Notes: a model not told the origin generated them from the sequence alone. Positions 47,189 to 59,984 are shown, counted from the first letter of the stretch. The stretch is DNA of 64,000 nt from Bradyrhizobium septentrionale (GCF_011516645.4 NZ_CP088285.1:2374501-2438500); one strand, 5' to 3'. Program-made: numbers and translations.

Positions 47189-47285
47189 TCGACGTTTCGC
47201 GTTGAGCCGCATCGATCTGCTGCCTAGACATGCAACGGCCCGCCCGGTCCGGCGGCGCGGCCGTTGCCGCTCGTCGGAGAGAGAG

Positions 47286-47984
47286 ATGAACGAGAACAGC
47301 AATCCCCGCCCCCATACCCCTGGCCCCAATCTGCGCCGCGCGGCCTTCACATTCACAGGCCTCGGGATACTGCTGTTCCTCGCGGCCGGCACCATGCGAT
47401 GGGCCGGCGCTTGGGTGTTGCTGTTCGAGATCACGATCGGCGGGCTGATCACCGAGGCCTGGCTCGCGAAGCATGATCCGGGATTGTTGGCAGAGCGGCG
47501 CACCTCGCGCGGCCAGGCCGGATGGGATCGCATCATCACGACGATCATGCCGTTGCTGTGGCTGACGTGGCTGCCGCTGATGGCGCTCGACGCGGCGCGC
47601 TACCAGACATCGCTCGTCCCCGGTTGGCTGCAATGTGCCGGCGCTGTCATGATCGCGGCATCGTTCTACATCGTGTACCGGACCTACCGGGAAAACAGCT
47701 ATGCCGCGCCGGTCGTGAAGATCCAGCGCGAGCGCGGTCATGCTGCTGTGACCACGGGGCCCTACGCCTATGTGCGACATCCGATCTATGCCAGCGGGTT
47801 GCTGACCTATGTCGGCGCGCCGCTGCTGCTCGGATCCTGGTACGGCCTTGCCATCGTACCCGTCATGGCGGCGTTGCTCGGCTTGCGGGCGCTGATGGAG
47901 GAACGGATGCTCACCGCCGAGCTCGACGGCTATGCCGAGTATCTCGCCCGCGTACGCTACCGCCTGGTGCCGATGGTCTGGTGA
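47286..47984 (+). CDS. ICMT-type membrane methyltransferase
   Basis: 232 residues, SD GGAGAGAGAG next to the ATG. Four to five hydrophobic segments are visible (AAFTFTGLGILLFLAAGTMR; WVLLFEITIGGLIT; IMPLLWLTWLPLMALD; CAGAVMIAASFYIVY). The C-terminus has the SAM-binding signature of isoprenylcysteine carboxyl methyltransferase-like proteins: TTGPYAYVRHPIYASGLLTY (about 157-176), LLLGSW, and EERMLTAELDGYAEYLARVR near the end. These proteins methylate carboxyl groups, lipids or other substrates at the membrane. It is 97 bp downstream of the small genes. A role in methylating a peptide C-terminus is attractive but only inferred; many such genes have unknown substrates. Confidence 0.85.
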   Translation: MNENSNPRPHTPGPNLRRAAFTFTGLGILLFLAAGTMRWAGAWVLLFEITIGGLITEAWLAKHDPGLLAERRTSRGQAGWDRIITTIMPLLWLTWLPLMALDAARYQTSLVPGWLQCAGAVMIAASFYIVYRTYRENSYAAPVVKIQRERGHAAVTTGPYAYVRHPIYASGLLTYVGAPLLLGSWYGLAIVPVMAALLGLRALMEERMLTAELDGYAEYLARVRYRLVPMVW

Positions 47985-48153
47985 GCCGTTCCGCGTGGCG
48001 GATTTTCGCAGCAAAGTGGCGGCTTGCCTGATCGGCGGCAATTCCCATAAAGAGAACGGACACGCGTTTCCCTATCTTCCTGCCAGACGGCCGGAAGACG
48101 CGAGGCGAAGCCACCGCTTTGCAACGGGCAGGATCTTAACGGGCAGGATTTTG

Positions 48154-48786
48154 ATGATCGAGGCAGTGATCTGGGATTTCGGCGGCGTCTTGACCACCTC
48201 GCCGTTCGAGGCATTCGCGCGCTATGAGAGCGAGCGCGGCTTGCCGATCGACATCATCCGCCGCACCAACGCCGCCAACCATCTCGAGAACGCCTGGGCC
48301 AAGTTCGAGCGCGCCGAGATCGATATCGACGCCTTCGACGAACTGTTCGCCACGGAATCGAAAGCACTCGGCGCCGAGGTGCGCGGCAAGGACGTGTTGC
48401 CGCTGCTCTCGGGCGACCTGCGCCCCGAGATGGTCGAGGCGCTGAAGCGCATCAAGGCGCAGTTCAAGACCGGCTGCATCACCAACAATCTGCCGGCGAA
48501 CGCGATCGGCAGCCGCAGCGGGCGCACGCTCTACGTCGCCGAGGTGATGGCACTGTTCGATCACATCATCGAGTCCGCGAAGATCGGCCTGCGCAAGCCC
48601 GACCCGCGCATTTACCAGATGATGGTGGAAACGCTGCAGGTGAACCCGAAGAACTGCATCTATCTCGACGATCTCGGCGTCAATCTGAAGCCGGCGCGCG
48701 AGATGGGCATGACCACGATCAAGGTCGTGAATTCCGCGCAAGCGATCTCCGAGCTCGAAGCCGCGACCGGCCTCACGCTGAGGTGA
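48154..48786 (+). CDS. HAD-superfamily hydrolase (subfamily IA)
   Basis: 210 residues starting MIEAVIWDFGGVL, so the nucleophile is D8. The second Asp of the common DxD motif is a glycine (D8-F9-G10), as in the FDFGGV/FDLGN branch of the family. Motif II is TGCITNNLPANAIG (about 108-121), the lysine of motif III is in KIGLRKPDPRIYQM, and motif IV is YLDDLGVNLKPARE. The alpha-helical cap lies between motifs I and II. Members hydrolyse sugar phosphates, other phosphomonoesters or haloacids; the substrate is unknown. It follows the methyltransferase by 169 bp on the same strand. Confidence 0.85.
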   Translation: MIEAVIWDFGGVLTTSPFEAFARYESERGLPIDIIRRTNAANHLENAWAKFERAEIDIDAFDELFATESKALGAEVRGKDVLPLLSGDLRPEMVEALKRIKAQFKTGCITNNLPANAIGSRSGRTLYVAEVMALFDHIIESAKIGLRKPDPRIYQMMVETLQVNPKNCIYLDDLGVNLKPAREMGMTTIKVVNSAQAISELEAATGLTLR

Positions 48787-49045
48787 AGCGGTTTCCCCGC
48801 ACATTCACTTCGCATTCAGGCGGCAACTTCTAATCCTCGGCCTCCCCCCGGGTCACGGCACGATCGCGAAATCGCAACGTGATCCCTTCCTTGTCCGGGC
48901 TGCGCTTCTGCGTATTGCGCTCGGCGGAAATATCCCGGGAACCTTGCGCTAACCCCATGCCATTACGAGCCAAACGAGCCTTGTGCTTTGCCCGCAACGG
49001 GCGCAGAACTGGTCCGAGTTCAAGGCAAATCCGGAGCTGATCCTC

Positions 49046-49993
49046 GTGGCTGACACCAGGCCCACCGCCTCGATCGAGGCCGTGGAAAGCGGCCTCGCCG
49101 CGCAAGGCTATATTGCGAGCCGGCAGATCGCGACCGCGGTCTATCTGTCGCAGCAGATCGAGAAGCCGATCCTGGTCGAGGGCCCCGCCGGCGTCGGCAA
49201 GACCGAGCTGGCGAAGGCGATCGCCGCGTGGCGCGGCCTGAAGATGATCCGCCTGCAATGCTATGAAGGCCTCGACGAGGCCAAGGCGCTGTATGAGTGG
49301 AAATACGCCAAGCAGCTGCTTTACACCCAGATCCTGAAGGACAAGCTCGGCGAGGTGCTCGGCGGCGCGCAGACGCTGGCTGCCGCGCTCGACCAGCTGC
49401 ATACTTTCGGCGACGTGTTCTTCTCCAAGGAATTCGTCGAGCCGCGTCCGCTGCTGCAGGCGCTGGAGCAGCCGGCCGGCTGCGTGCTGCTGATCGACGA
49501 GATCGACAAGTCGGACGCCGAATTCGAATCGCTGCTGCTGGAAATCCTCTCGGACTTCCAGGTCACGATCCCCGAGCTCGGCACGGTTTCGGCGGTGGCG
49601 CCGCCGACCGTGATCCTGACCTCGAACAGCGAGCGCGACCTCGGCGACGCCTTGAAGCGGCGCTGCCTGCATCTGCATATCGGTTTCCCCGAGCAGAAGC
49701 TGGAAGAGCGCATCGTCGAGAGCCGCGTGCCCGGCATCTCGCAGACGCTGCGCAAGCAGATGGTCGGCTTCATCCACGAGATCCGCACGCTGGACCTGAA
49801 GAAGCTGCCCTCGGTCAGCGAGGCGATCGACTGGGCGCGCGTGCTGGTGCTGCTGCAGGCGAGCGAGCTCGACCACGAGATCGTCAAGGACACGCTCAAC
49901 GTGCTCCTGAAATACGAGGCCGATATCGAGGCCGCGACGCCACAGATATCGTCCTTCATCGCCAAGGCGTCGCGCCAGGGCGTGTTCAGCTAG
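49046..49993 (+). CDS. MoxR-family AAA+ ATPase
   Basis: 315 residues from a GTG at 49046 (GGAG about ten bases upstream), giving the N-terminus MADTRPTASIEAVE; an upstream GTG at 48983 would add 21 unlikely residues. Walker A is GPAGVGKT (46-53), Walker B LLIDEIDKSD, sensor 1 VILTSNSERDLGDALKRR. MoxR ATPases remodel or load cofactors into partner proteins and act with a VWA-domain protein. The VWA gene follows six bases after the stop, so they form an operon. No oxidase or methanol dehydrogenase genes are nearby, so the client is unknown. Confidence 0.9.
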   Translation: MADTRPTASIEAVESGLAAQGYIASRQIATAVYLSQQIEKPILVEGPAGVGKTELAKAIAAWRGLKMIRLQCYEGLDEAKALYEWKYAKQLLYTQILKDKLGEVLGGAQTLAAALDQLHTFGDVFFSKEFVEPRPLLQALEQPAGCVLLIDEIDKSDAEFESLLLEILSDFQVTIPELGTVSAVAPPTVILTSNSERDLGDALKRRCLHLHIGFPEQKLEERIVESRVPGISQTLRKQMVGFIHEIRTLDLKKLPSVSEAIDWARVLVLLQASELDHEIVKDTLNVLLKYEADIEAATPQISSFIAKASRQGVFS

Positions 49994-49999
49994 ACCAAG

Positions 50000-51403
50000 A
50001 TGCGCGAGAACCTGCATCGCTTCTTTCGTGCGGCGCGGGGAGCCGGGGTCCGGGTCTCGCCCGCCGAAAGCATCGATGCGATGCGCGCGGTGGCCCAGGT
50101 CGGCTTTGCCGACCGCGACATCCTGCGCGACACGTTCCTGCTGACGCTTGCCAAGACGCAAGACGAGAAGCGCGCGCTCGGCGAGTGCTTTGACCTGTTC
50201 TTCAGCCAGCCCGAGCCGCAGCAGAAGAGCACCGAGCAGAGCATGACGGACGACAACAGCGAGCAGGGCAGCAATCCGTCCGCCGATGAACATGGCGACA
50301 CGGCCGGCGCTGCCGCCAACGAGAATACCCCCAACGAGAATACCCCCAACGATGTCGGGCCGCTGGCGCAGATGCTGCTGTCGCAGGATCGGTCCGCGAT
50401 ATCGACCGCGATCGCCAACGCCTCCGGCGCGGCCTCGCTGCCCGACATCCGCTACTTCACCCAGCGTGGCATCTTCCAGACCCGCATCCTGGATGCGATG
50501 GGCATCCAGCGCCTGCGCGACGATATCGACGACCTGACCACGCGCAATCCGGGGCTCGCCGAGCGACTGCAGGAGGCGCTCAACGGCCTGCGCGGCACCG
50601 TGCGCGACGCGGTCTCGCAAGCCCTGTTGCTCTACGGCCGTGAAGAGGCGGAAAACCTGCGCAACGAGATCCTGCGAAACGCGCCGCTGGCGCGGATCGA
50701 GCCGCGTCAGGTCGAGCAGATGCGCGCGCTGATCCGCCGGATCGCGCGCCGGCTGCGCGAGCGTTACTCCAAGCCGCGCAAACGTCAGCGCCGCGGCCAT
50801 CTCGACGTCCGCCGTACGCTGCGGCGGAACGCGGCCTGGGGCGGCGTGCCGTTCCTGACCGCGTGGAAGCGCAAGCATCGCGACCGGCCGAAGATCGTGG
50901 CGCTGTGCGACGTCTCCGGCTCGGTCGCCCGGGTCTCGGACTTTTTCCTGCTCCTGATCCACAGCCTGCATGAGGTCGTCGACGACGTCCGCTCATTCGC
51001 GTTCTCGGGCCATCTGATGGAGGTCAGCGACATCCTGGAATCGAAGACGCCGGAAGAGGCGATGAAGGAGATCATGTCCAAGGTCGGCTTCGGCTCGTCC
51101 GACTATGGCAATTCCTTCGCCGATTTCGAGGACAATTGGATGAGCGCGATCACGCCGCAGACCACGGTGATCGTGCTCGGCGACGCCCGCAGCAACAATC
51201 TCGATCCGCGCGCCGACATCCTGCGCCGCATCGGCGAGCGCTCCAAGCGGCTGGTGTGGCTCAACCCCGAGGGCCGCATGGTCTGGGGCTTTGGCGATTC
51301 CGAGATGCCGCGCTACGCGACCTTCTGCACCGTGGTGCGCCAATGCGCGACTGCGCAGCAGCTCGAGCGTGCCGTCTCCGACATCGTGGCGACGTATCAA
51401 TAG
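50000..51403 (+). CDS. VWA-domain partner of the MoxR ATPase (CoxE-like)
   Basis: 467 residues. The N-terminus (NLHRFFRAARGAGVRVSPAE) matches CoxE-like proteins. A polar, low-complexity segment follows at about 75-120 (TEQSMTDDNSEQGSN), with a 15-bp tandem duplication at about 50323-50352 giving NENTPNENTPN. The C-terminal VWA domain has a complete MIDAS: D304 in ALCDVSGSV, a TQTTV-like acidic region and the late VIVLGDARSNN. VWA proteins bind a metal and a protein partner and work with MoxR. The gene is 6 bp after the ATPase. The domain order is normal for the family. Confidence 0.9.
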   Translation: MRENLHRFFRAARGAGVRVSPAESIDAMRAVAQVGFADRDILRDTFLLTLAKTQDEKRALGECFDLFFSQPEPQQKSTEQSMTDDNSEQGSNPSADEHGDTAGAAANENTPNENTPNDVGPLAQMLLSQDRSAISTAIANASGAASLPDIRYFTQRGIFQTRILDAMGIQRLRDDIDDLTTRNPGLAERLQEALNGLRGTVRDAVSQALLLYGREEAENLRNEILRNAPLARIEPRQVEQMRALIRRIARRLRERYSKPRKRQRRGHLDVRRTLRRNAAWGGVPFLTAWKRKHRDRPKIVALCDVSGSVARVSDFFLLLIHSLHEVVDDVRSFAFSGHLMEVSDILESKTPEEAMKEIMSKVGFGSSDYGNSFADFEDNWMSAITPQTTVIVLGDARSNNLDPRADILRRIGERSKRLVWLNPEGRMVWGFGDSEMPRYATFCTVVRQCATAQQLERAVSDIVATYQ

Positions 51404-51432
51404 GCCGCCGGCATCCGAGAAGACGTCGCACC

Positions 51433-51960
51433 TTAGAGACGAAGCGCGTCGCCGTGGAACAGCCAGCCGGCGAATGCAATCAGCGTCAGCGCGACCGACG
51501 CCGAGATACTGACGAGCTTGATCGTCGTGATCGCCTTCAGGATCGAGGCCGATCGCGCCGCCCCATGCGGATCGCCGCGCAGCAACAGCCAGCCCAGCAG
51601 GAAATCCTCGATCAGGTCGCTCAGCAGATACACCGCCGGGACCACCAGGCCGAGCCACGCCGCCGGCGGGTAGGACAGGTTGAGCCAGTACGATGACGCT
51701 GCGCCCATCGCGCCCGCCAGCGCCAGCATGACGGCGAGATCGAGCGGGAACAGGATCGGGAAGACATACTTCATCCGGAGATCGGACTGCACCAGCTCGC
51801 CGAGCTGGGCGCCGCTGTAGCTCAGCGTTTTCTCGGGAAAGCGGCTGCGGAATCTGTTGGCAAAGACGCGATCGGAATAGTTGCCGACCCACCAGAACAA
51901 TCCGAACGCAATCACCACCAGACCCGCGAGAATGACCGTCACGAAAGCTTGATGGCTCAT
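51433..51960 (-). CDS. Hypothetical inner-membrane protein (four membrane segments)
   Basis: 175 residues. Predicted hydrophobic segments: about 8-25 (VILAGLVVIAFGLFWWVG), 70-88 (LFPLDLAVMLALAGAMGAAS), 98-118 (AAWLGLVVPAVYLLSDLIED) and 150-168 (SASVALTLIAFAGWLFHG). Between the first two is a soluble part (SRFPEKTLSYSGAQLGELVQ). No family is recognised and no catalytic motif is visible. It is convergent with the MoxR/VWA operon (30 bp) and divergent from the DUF2235 gene. Confidence 0.75.
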   Translation of the reverse strand: MSHQAFVTVILAGLVVIAFGLFWWVGNYSDRVFANRFRSRFPEKTLSYSGAQLGELVQSDLRMKYVFPILFPLDLAVMLALAGAMGAASSYWLNLSYPPAAWLGLVVPAVYLLSDLIEDFLLGWLLLRGDPHGAARSASILKAITTIKLVSISASVALTLIAFAGWLFHGDALRL

Positions 51961-52302
51961 GCCGATCTGTTTCCGTCCATGGTGAGGACGCTGCGCAAAG
52001 CCGCAGGCAAGACGATCGCGCGCACCGGCGAAAACCCCGAAAGGGAGAAAATATCAACGCAATACTGTAATGATCAGGAGGCAGATTCCCACCTTTTCCA
52101 AAGTGTTGCAATTGAATTCTGCGGATCGCCGTCAAGCGCCAGTATGCAGCTGATGCCAATTGCGGCCAGAGGATTCGGGTTGCGCGGCACGGCCGCGTTC
52201 ACGCCGGGTACACAGAACCGTCTTCTATTGGAGATTGAATCGTGCTCGCGTTCTGCCGTACATTGAGGCTGCGGATTTTCACGGCGACCGCGGGGGCAAC
52301 GG
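51961..52302. other. Intergenic region with divergent promoters
   Basis: This 342-bp stretch is lower in GC than its neighbours and has no frame with a credible start or domain. It should hold the promoters of the membrane-protein gene (-) and the DUF2235 gene (+); no specific site is clear. Confidence 0.5.
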
Positions 52303-53523
52303 ATGCCGAAGGATATTGTGATTTGTTGCGACGGCACCGGCAACGAGATCGGCGCCAATATTTCCAATGTGCTGAAGCTGTTTCGCGTCACCGACAAGAA
52401 CGAGCGCGAGCGGGTCTACTACCATCCCGGCCTCGGCACGATCGGCCTGCAAAACACCTGGGGCCGCTTCAAGCAGCAGGTGCGCGGCCTGCTTGGGCTG
52501 GCCTTTGGCGCCGGTCTCGACAAGGACACGCTCGGTGCCTACCAGTTCCTGTGCCGGACTTGGGAGCCGGGCGACCGGGTCTGGATGTTCGGCTTCAGCC
52601 GCGGCGCCTACACCGTGCGCGTGCTGGCTGCCTTCGTTCACGTGATGGGCCTCTTGCCGGTCGACCAGCTCGACATCGCCGGCTACGCGTTCAACACCTA
52701 CAAGAAAGCCAGCTCCGACGCCCAGAAGCCGGACGGCACGTTCGACGATGCCCCGCTGAAAGAAGCCTGGCACTTCAGCCAGATCGCCGGCGGCCGCAAC
52801 ATCGATATCGAGTTCGTCGGGGTCTGGGACACCGTGGCCTCGATCATCGTGCCGCGGCAGGACAACTTCCTGTTCGATCTGCAGACGCTGCTGTTCACCC
52901 GCACCAATTCGAGCGTCAGGCGCTTCCGCCAGGCGATCTCGATCGACGAGCGCAGGCGCATGTTCCGCCTCAACCGCTGGATCGAGCCGCAGAAATTCCG
53001 CTCCGATCCGTTCGATCCTTCGACCGCGGTGGAGCAGGACATTCGCCAGGTCTGGTTCGCCGGCGTGCATTCCGATGTCGGCGGCGGTTATCCGGAGACC
53101 GAGAGCGGACCGTCAAAATTTCCGCTGATCTGGATGCTCGAGGAGGCCAAGGCCGCCGGGCTGCCTATGGACCAGGCGCTGATCGATCATCTCGCCTGGG
53201 GGATGCCGCTACCGCCGCGCACGCATGTCTATGTGCCGCCAAGCGCGACGGCCCCGTTGCACAATTCACTGACGGGCGCCTGGGAAATCCTGGAATGGAT
53301 TCCGAAGAGCGACAAATGGAAGGAATGGCCCGCGCGCAAATCCTTCCTCGGCTTCTATCTGCCGATGGGCGAGCCGCGGCCGATTCCGGACAACTCCACC
53401 ATCCATGCTTCCGTGCTGGAGCGGATGGAGAAGGATCCGACCTACCGGCCGATCAATCTGCCGACCACCTACAAGGTCGAGCCGATGACGCCACCGCCGA
53501 CGCCACCGGCCCCAACGGTCTGA
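52303..53523 (+). CDS. DUF2235 alpha/beta-hydrolase (Tle1-related)
   Basis: 406 residues. The N-terminal motif IVICCDGTGNEIG (6-18) and the nucleophile elbow GFSRGAYTVR with S99 (97-106) are the hallmarks of DUF2235 proteins, which share the fold of Tle1 phospholipase effectors. The later acidic/histidine segments VGVWDTVASI (about 182) and WFAGVHSDVGGGYPE (about 250-264) supply the remaining catalytic Asp and His. No signal peptide, VgrG or PAAR partner, or immunity gene is adjacent, so a type VI effector role is not supported here; a cytoplasmic or peripheral lipase/esterase is more cautious. Confidence 0.85.
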   Translation: MPKDIVICCDGTGNEIGANISNVLKLFRVTDKNERERVYYHPGLGTIGLQNTWGRFKQQVRGLLGLAFGAGLDKDTLGAYQFLCRTWEPGDRVWMFGFSRGAYTVRVLAAFVHVMGLLPVDQLDIAGYAFNTYKKASSDAQKPDGTFDDAPLKEAWHFSQIAGGRNIDIEFVGVWDTVASIIVPRQDNFLFDLQTLLFTRTNSSVRRFRQAISIDERRRMFRLNRWIEPQKFRSDPFDPSTAVEQDIRQVWFAGVHSDVGGGYPETESGPSKFPLIWMLEEAKAAGLPMDQALIDHLAWGMPLPPRTHVYVPPSATAPLHNSLTGAWEILEWIPKSDKWKEWPARKSFLGFYLPMGEPRPIPDNSTIHASVLERMEKDPTYRPINLPTTYKVEPMTPPPTPPAPTV

Positions 53524-53763
53524 CGCTCCTTGTTTTGACGCGTTTTCTTCACGCGAACCGGTGTCCACTTCGCTCGAAAACGCTCTCCGCGTCGATCGCA
53601 TCCTTGATCCGCTTGCGGCTGAGCTCAGCCGCTTGCCGGTGGCGCGGACGTACACGGCGACAGGCAGCCAACGCCTGAATTGAGTTTATCGCGGGAGGGT
53701 GTATTAACACGTTCTGTTCCGGAATCGTTCGACCACGGAACTCGAATCACCCTATCTCGGATC

Positions 53764-55632
<1,869 letters not shown>

Positions 55633-55707
55633 ACATCCGACCAGTTTGGGATGCGTTTAGGCCGCGTCACACTTGACTGCCGTCGCACGCTCCGCCATCC
55701 GTGGCCC

Positions 55708-56931
55708 ATGTCCGCGCAATCCGAGGCGGCGTCCGCCGAGCTGTCCCGTCACCGGCCACTGCTGCTGTTCGTGGCCTCGCGCAGCTTCTCCGAATTCGCC
55801 TACCAGATCGCCACCGTTGCGATCGGCTGGCAGGTCTACGTGCTGACCGGCAGCGCCGTCTATCTCGGCCTGGTCGGGCTGGTGCAGTTCATCCCGAACG
55901 CGCTGCTGGTCTTCATCGCAGGCCACGCCGCCGACCGCTACGATCGCCGCCGCGTGGTGCAGGCCTGCCAACTGATCCAAGGGCTTGCGGCCGCCTATCT
56001 CGGCTGGCGCAGCTTTGCCGGCGACCTGACGGTGCCGGAAATCTTCTCGGTGCTGATCGCGTTCGGTGTCGCCGGAGCATTCGGCGACCCGGCCGCCTCG
56101 GCGCTGCTGCCGGCCGTGGCGCCGGAGGGCCAGCTGCAGCGCACCACCGCGCTGTCGGCCGGCGCCTGGCAGGTCGCGATCGTCACGGGTCCGGCGATCG
56201 GCGGCCTCACCTACGCGATCTCGCCGGCCGTCCCCTACGCCGTGATGGCGACGTTCTGGCTGCTCGCGGCGATCTGCTGTGGCGCGATCCGGCTGGAACG
56301 GCCGGCGGCCGAGCCGGACCCGCCGTCGCTCGGGCAATTGTTCGCCGGCGTCAAATTCGTTCGCGGCAATCCGGCGATCCTCGGCACCATCTCGCTCGAT
56401 CTGTTTGCGGTGCTGCTGGGCGGCGCCAGTGCGCTGCTGCCGATCTATGCGCACGACATCCTGCATGCCGGCCCCTGGGCACTCGGCGTGATGCGCGCCG
56501 CGCCCGCGGTCGGCGCGCTGGTGATGACGGCCGTGCTGACGCGGTATCCGATCTCGCGGCGGGTGGGATTGCGCATGTTCCAGGCGGTGATCGCCTTCGG
56601 GCTGGCAATCTGCGTATTCGCGCTGTCGCGGCAGATCTGGCTGTCGACGCTGGCGCTCGCCGCAATGGGCGCCGCCGACACGATCAGCGTCGTGATCCGC
56701 GTCTCGCTGGTGCAGCTTGCAACCCCGGACGAGATGCGCGGCCGCGTCGGCGCCGTGAACTATCTGTTCGTCAACGCCTCCAACCAGCTCGGCGAGTTCG
56801 AGAGCGGCATCACCGCCGCGCTGTTCGGCGCGGTGCCCGCCGCCCTGATCGGCGGCCTCGGCACGGTCGCGGTGGCGCTGCTCTGGATGAAATTGTTCCC
56901 CTCGCTGCGCAAGGTCGAGCGGCTGGAGTGA
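55708..56931 (+). CDS. MFS transporter (EntS-like exporter family)
   Basis: 407 residues from the ATG giving MSAQSEAASAELSRHRPLLL; a start 19 codons earlier (55651) is possible. About ten to twelve membrane segments are visible. The loop GHAADRYDRRRVVQAC between segments 2 and 3 is the MFS motif A variant seen in the enterobactin-exporter (EntS)-like branch, and GVAGAFGDPAASALLPAVAP is typical of the same group. It probably exports a small molecule; there are no siderophore genes nearby. It follows recQ on the same strand by 76 bp. Confidence 0.85.
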   Translation: MSAQSEAASAELSRHRPLLLFVASRSFSEFAYQIATVAIGWQVYVLTGSAVYLGLVGLVQFIPNALLVFIAGHAADRYDRRRVVQACQLIQGLAAAYLGWRSFAGDLTVPEIFSVLIAFGVAGAFGDPAASALLPAVAPEGQLQRTTALSAGAWQVAIVTGPAIGGLTYAISPAVPYAVMATFWLLAAICCGAIRLERPAAEPDPPSLGQLFAGVKFVRGNPAILGTISLDLFAVLLGGASALLPIYAHDILHAGPWALGVMRAAPAVGALVMTAVLTRYPISRRVGLRMFQAVIAFGLAICVFALSRQIWLSTLALAAMGAADTISVVIRVSLVQLATPDEMRGRVGAVNYLFVNASNQLGEFESGITAALFGAVPAALIGGLGTVAVALLWMKLFPSLRKVERLE

Positions 56932-57090
56932 ACCGGCGCTCCGATACCGTTGCTGTCAACGCAGCGGCATAGGAGCCATACCCGGCGCGGCAACGCATGC
57001 GCTTGCGGGCCGCGCCGCCCTCGCCCTAATCTTTGCCCTGTCGCGTCCAACGAGGCACGGCCAAAGCTAAAGATAGGGAAGAGACGGGCC

Positions 57091-58839
<1,749 letters not shown>

Positions 58840-58884
58840 GCAGCGGCGGTATCCCCACCGGGATCGCGCATGATAGTGTCGTCC

Positions 58885-58905
58885 CGGCCCGCGCTTCGCG
58901 GGCCG
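58885..58905 (+). repeat. Perfect hairpin just upstream of the phosphoesterase start (part of a family-B repeat)
   Basis: CGGCCCGCG / CGCGGGCCG with a 3-nt loop, preceded by GTGTCGTCC, the usual end of a family-B element. It ends 11 bases before the ATG at 58917. Confidence 0.6.
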
Positions 58906-58916
58906 CACGGGGGACG

Positions 58917-59861
58917 ATGGCCGACACGGCACTGCAGGGATTGGTCGAGCGGATCGGCTCACATCACGTCGTGCGCCGGCTTTCGATCGAGGCCGCGCAC
59001 GAGAAGCAGCTGTTCGGCCAGGGCACGCTGGTGTTCAACGTCGAGAACTGGAATCTGGCGCCGCGGATCGTCACGACCGCGCTTAAGGCGGCCGGCCTCT
59101 ACGGCCGCGCGCGGCGCAACGCCGACCGGGTCGAGGTACGACGCAATCCGGTGACGTCGGCACGCCTGCCTGCAGCCTTTGACGGCTTCACCATCCTTCA
59201 GCTCAGCGATCTCCACGCCGACATCAGCGCCGGCGCGATGCAGCATCTCACGGACATCGCGCACACCATCGCCTGCGACATCTGCGTCCTGACCGGCGAC
59301 TATCGCGGCAAGACGTTTGGCCCGTTCGAGAAAAGCCTCGCGCTGATGAGGGATCTCTGCGCGCGGATCAAGCTGCCGCTCTATGGCATCCTCGGCAATC
59401 ATGACAGCATCCGCATGACGCCGGCGCTGGAGGCGATGGGCATCAGGATGTTGTTCAACGAGCAGGAGCCGATCACGCGCGACGGCGCAACGATCCATCT
59501 CGCCGGGATCGATGACGCGCATTTCTATCGCATCGACGACATTGCGAAGGCTGCCGCTGCGATCCCGCGCGATGCGTTCTCGATCCTCTTGGCGCACACG
59601 CCGGAATCCTATCGCGAAGCAGCGGCAGCCGGCTTCGACCTGATGCTGAGCGGCCATACCCATGGCGGCCAGCTCTGCCTGCCCGGCGGCATCGCGATCA
59701 AGCTGGAGGCGCGGCTGCCGCGCCGCATGGGCAGAGGCCCCTGGCGCTTCCATCAGCTTGCCGGATATACATCGGCCGGTGCCGGCACCAGCCTGGCGCC
59801 GGTGCGGCTGAATTGCCCGGCCGAGATCACGGTGCACACGCTGCGGCGGCTCGGCCGCTGA
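58917..59861 (+). CDS. Metallophosphoesterase (calcineurin-like, YkuE/UDP-diacylglucosamine-type)
   Basis: 314 residues. The two-metal site is complete: D and H in ILQLSDLHAD (about 92-101), D in CVLTGDYRG (about 122-130), NH in GILGNHDSIR (about 155-164), H in ILLAHTPES (about 222-230) and the GHTH motif in LSGHTHGGQLC (about 242-252). The C-terminal GGxC/LPGG region follows the usual family pattern. No signal peptide is evident; the first 75 residues have a short hydrophobic-helical part. Related proteins hydrolyse pyrophosphate or phosphodiester bonds, some on lipid intermediates; the substrate is unknown. It follows the monooxygenase by 77 bp. Confidence 0.88.
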   Translation: MADTALQGLVERIGSHHVVRRLSIEAAHEKQLFGQGTLVFNVENWNLAPRIVTTALKAAGLYGRARRNADRVEVRRNPVTSARLPAAFDGFTILQLSDLHADISAGAMQHLTDIAHTIACDICVLTGDYRGKTFGPFEKSLALMRDLCARIKLPLYGILGNHDSIRMTPALEAMGIRMLFNEQEPITRDGATIHLAGIDDAHFYRIDDIAKAAAAIPRDAFSILLAHTPESYREAAAAGFDLMLSGHTHGGQLCLPGGIAIKLEARLPRRMGRGPWRFHQLAGYTSAGAGTSLAPVRLNCPAEITVHTLRRLGR

Positions 59862-59984
59862 GCTCTGATACCCCGCCTGCACGTGGCAGTCGCAGGCGCG
59901 AATTGCCAAAATATCGAAAACAACCCCATGCAAAGTAGCCGGCGGCTGCCCGGACTTCGCAGGGAAAGACATGTGGCCGATAGA

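Noticed and set aside
49046..51403. Carbon monoxide dehydrogenase accessory genes (CoxD/CoxE)
   Set aside because: The MoxR/VWA pair resembles them, but no cox structural genes are nearby, so I keep the general family name.
51949..52266. 105-codon plus-strand frame between the membrane protein and DUF2235 genes
   Set aside because: Weak start, mixed composition, no similarity; it covers the likely divergent promoter region.
52303..53523. Type VI secretion effector with immunity protein
   Set aside because: The DUF2235 fold fits, but no VgrG, PAAR or Hcp gene and no cognate small periplasmic protein are adjacent.
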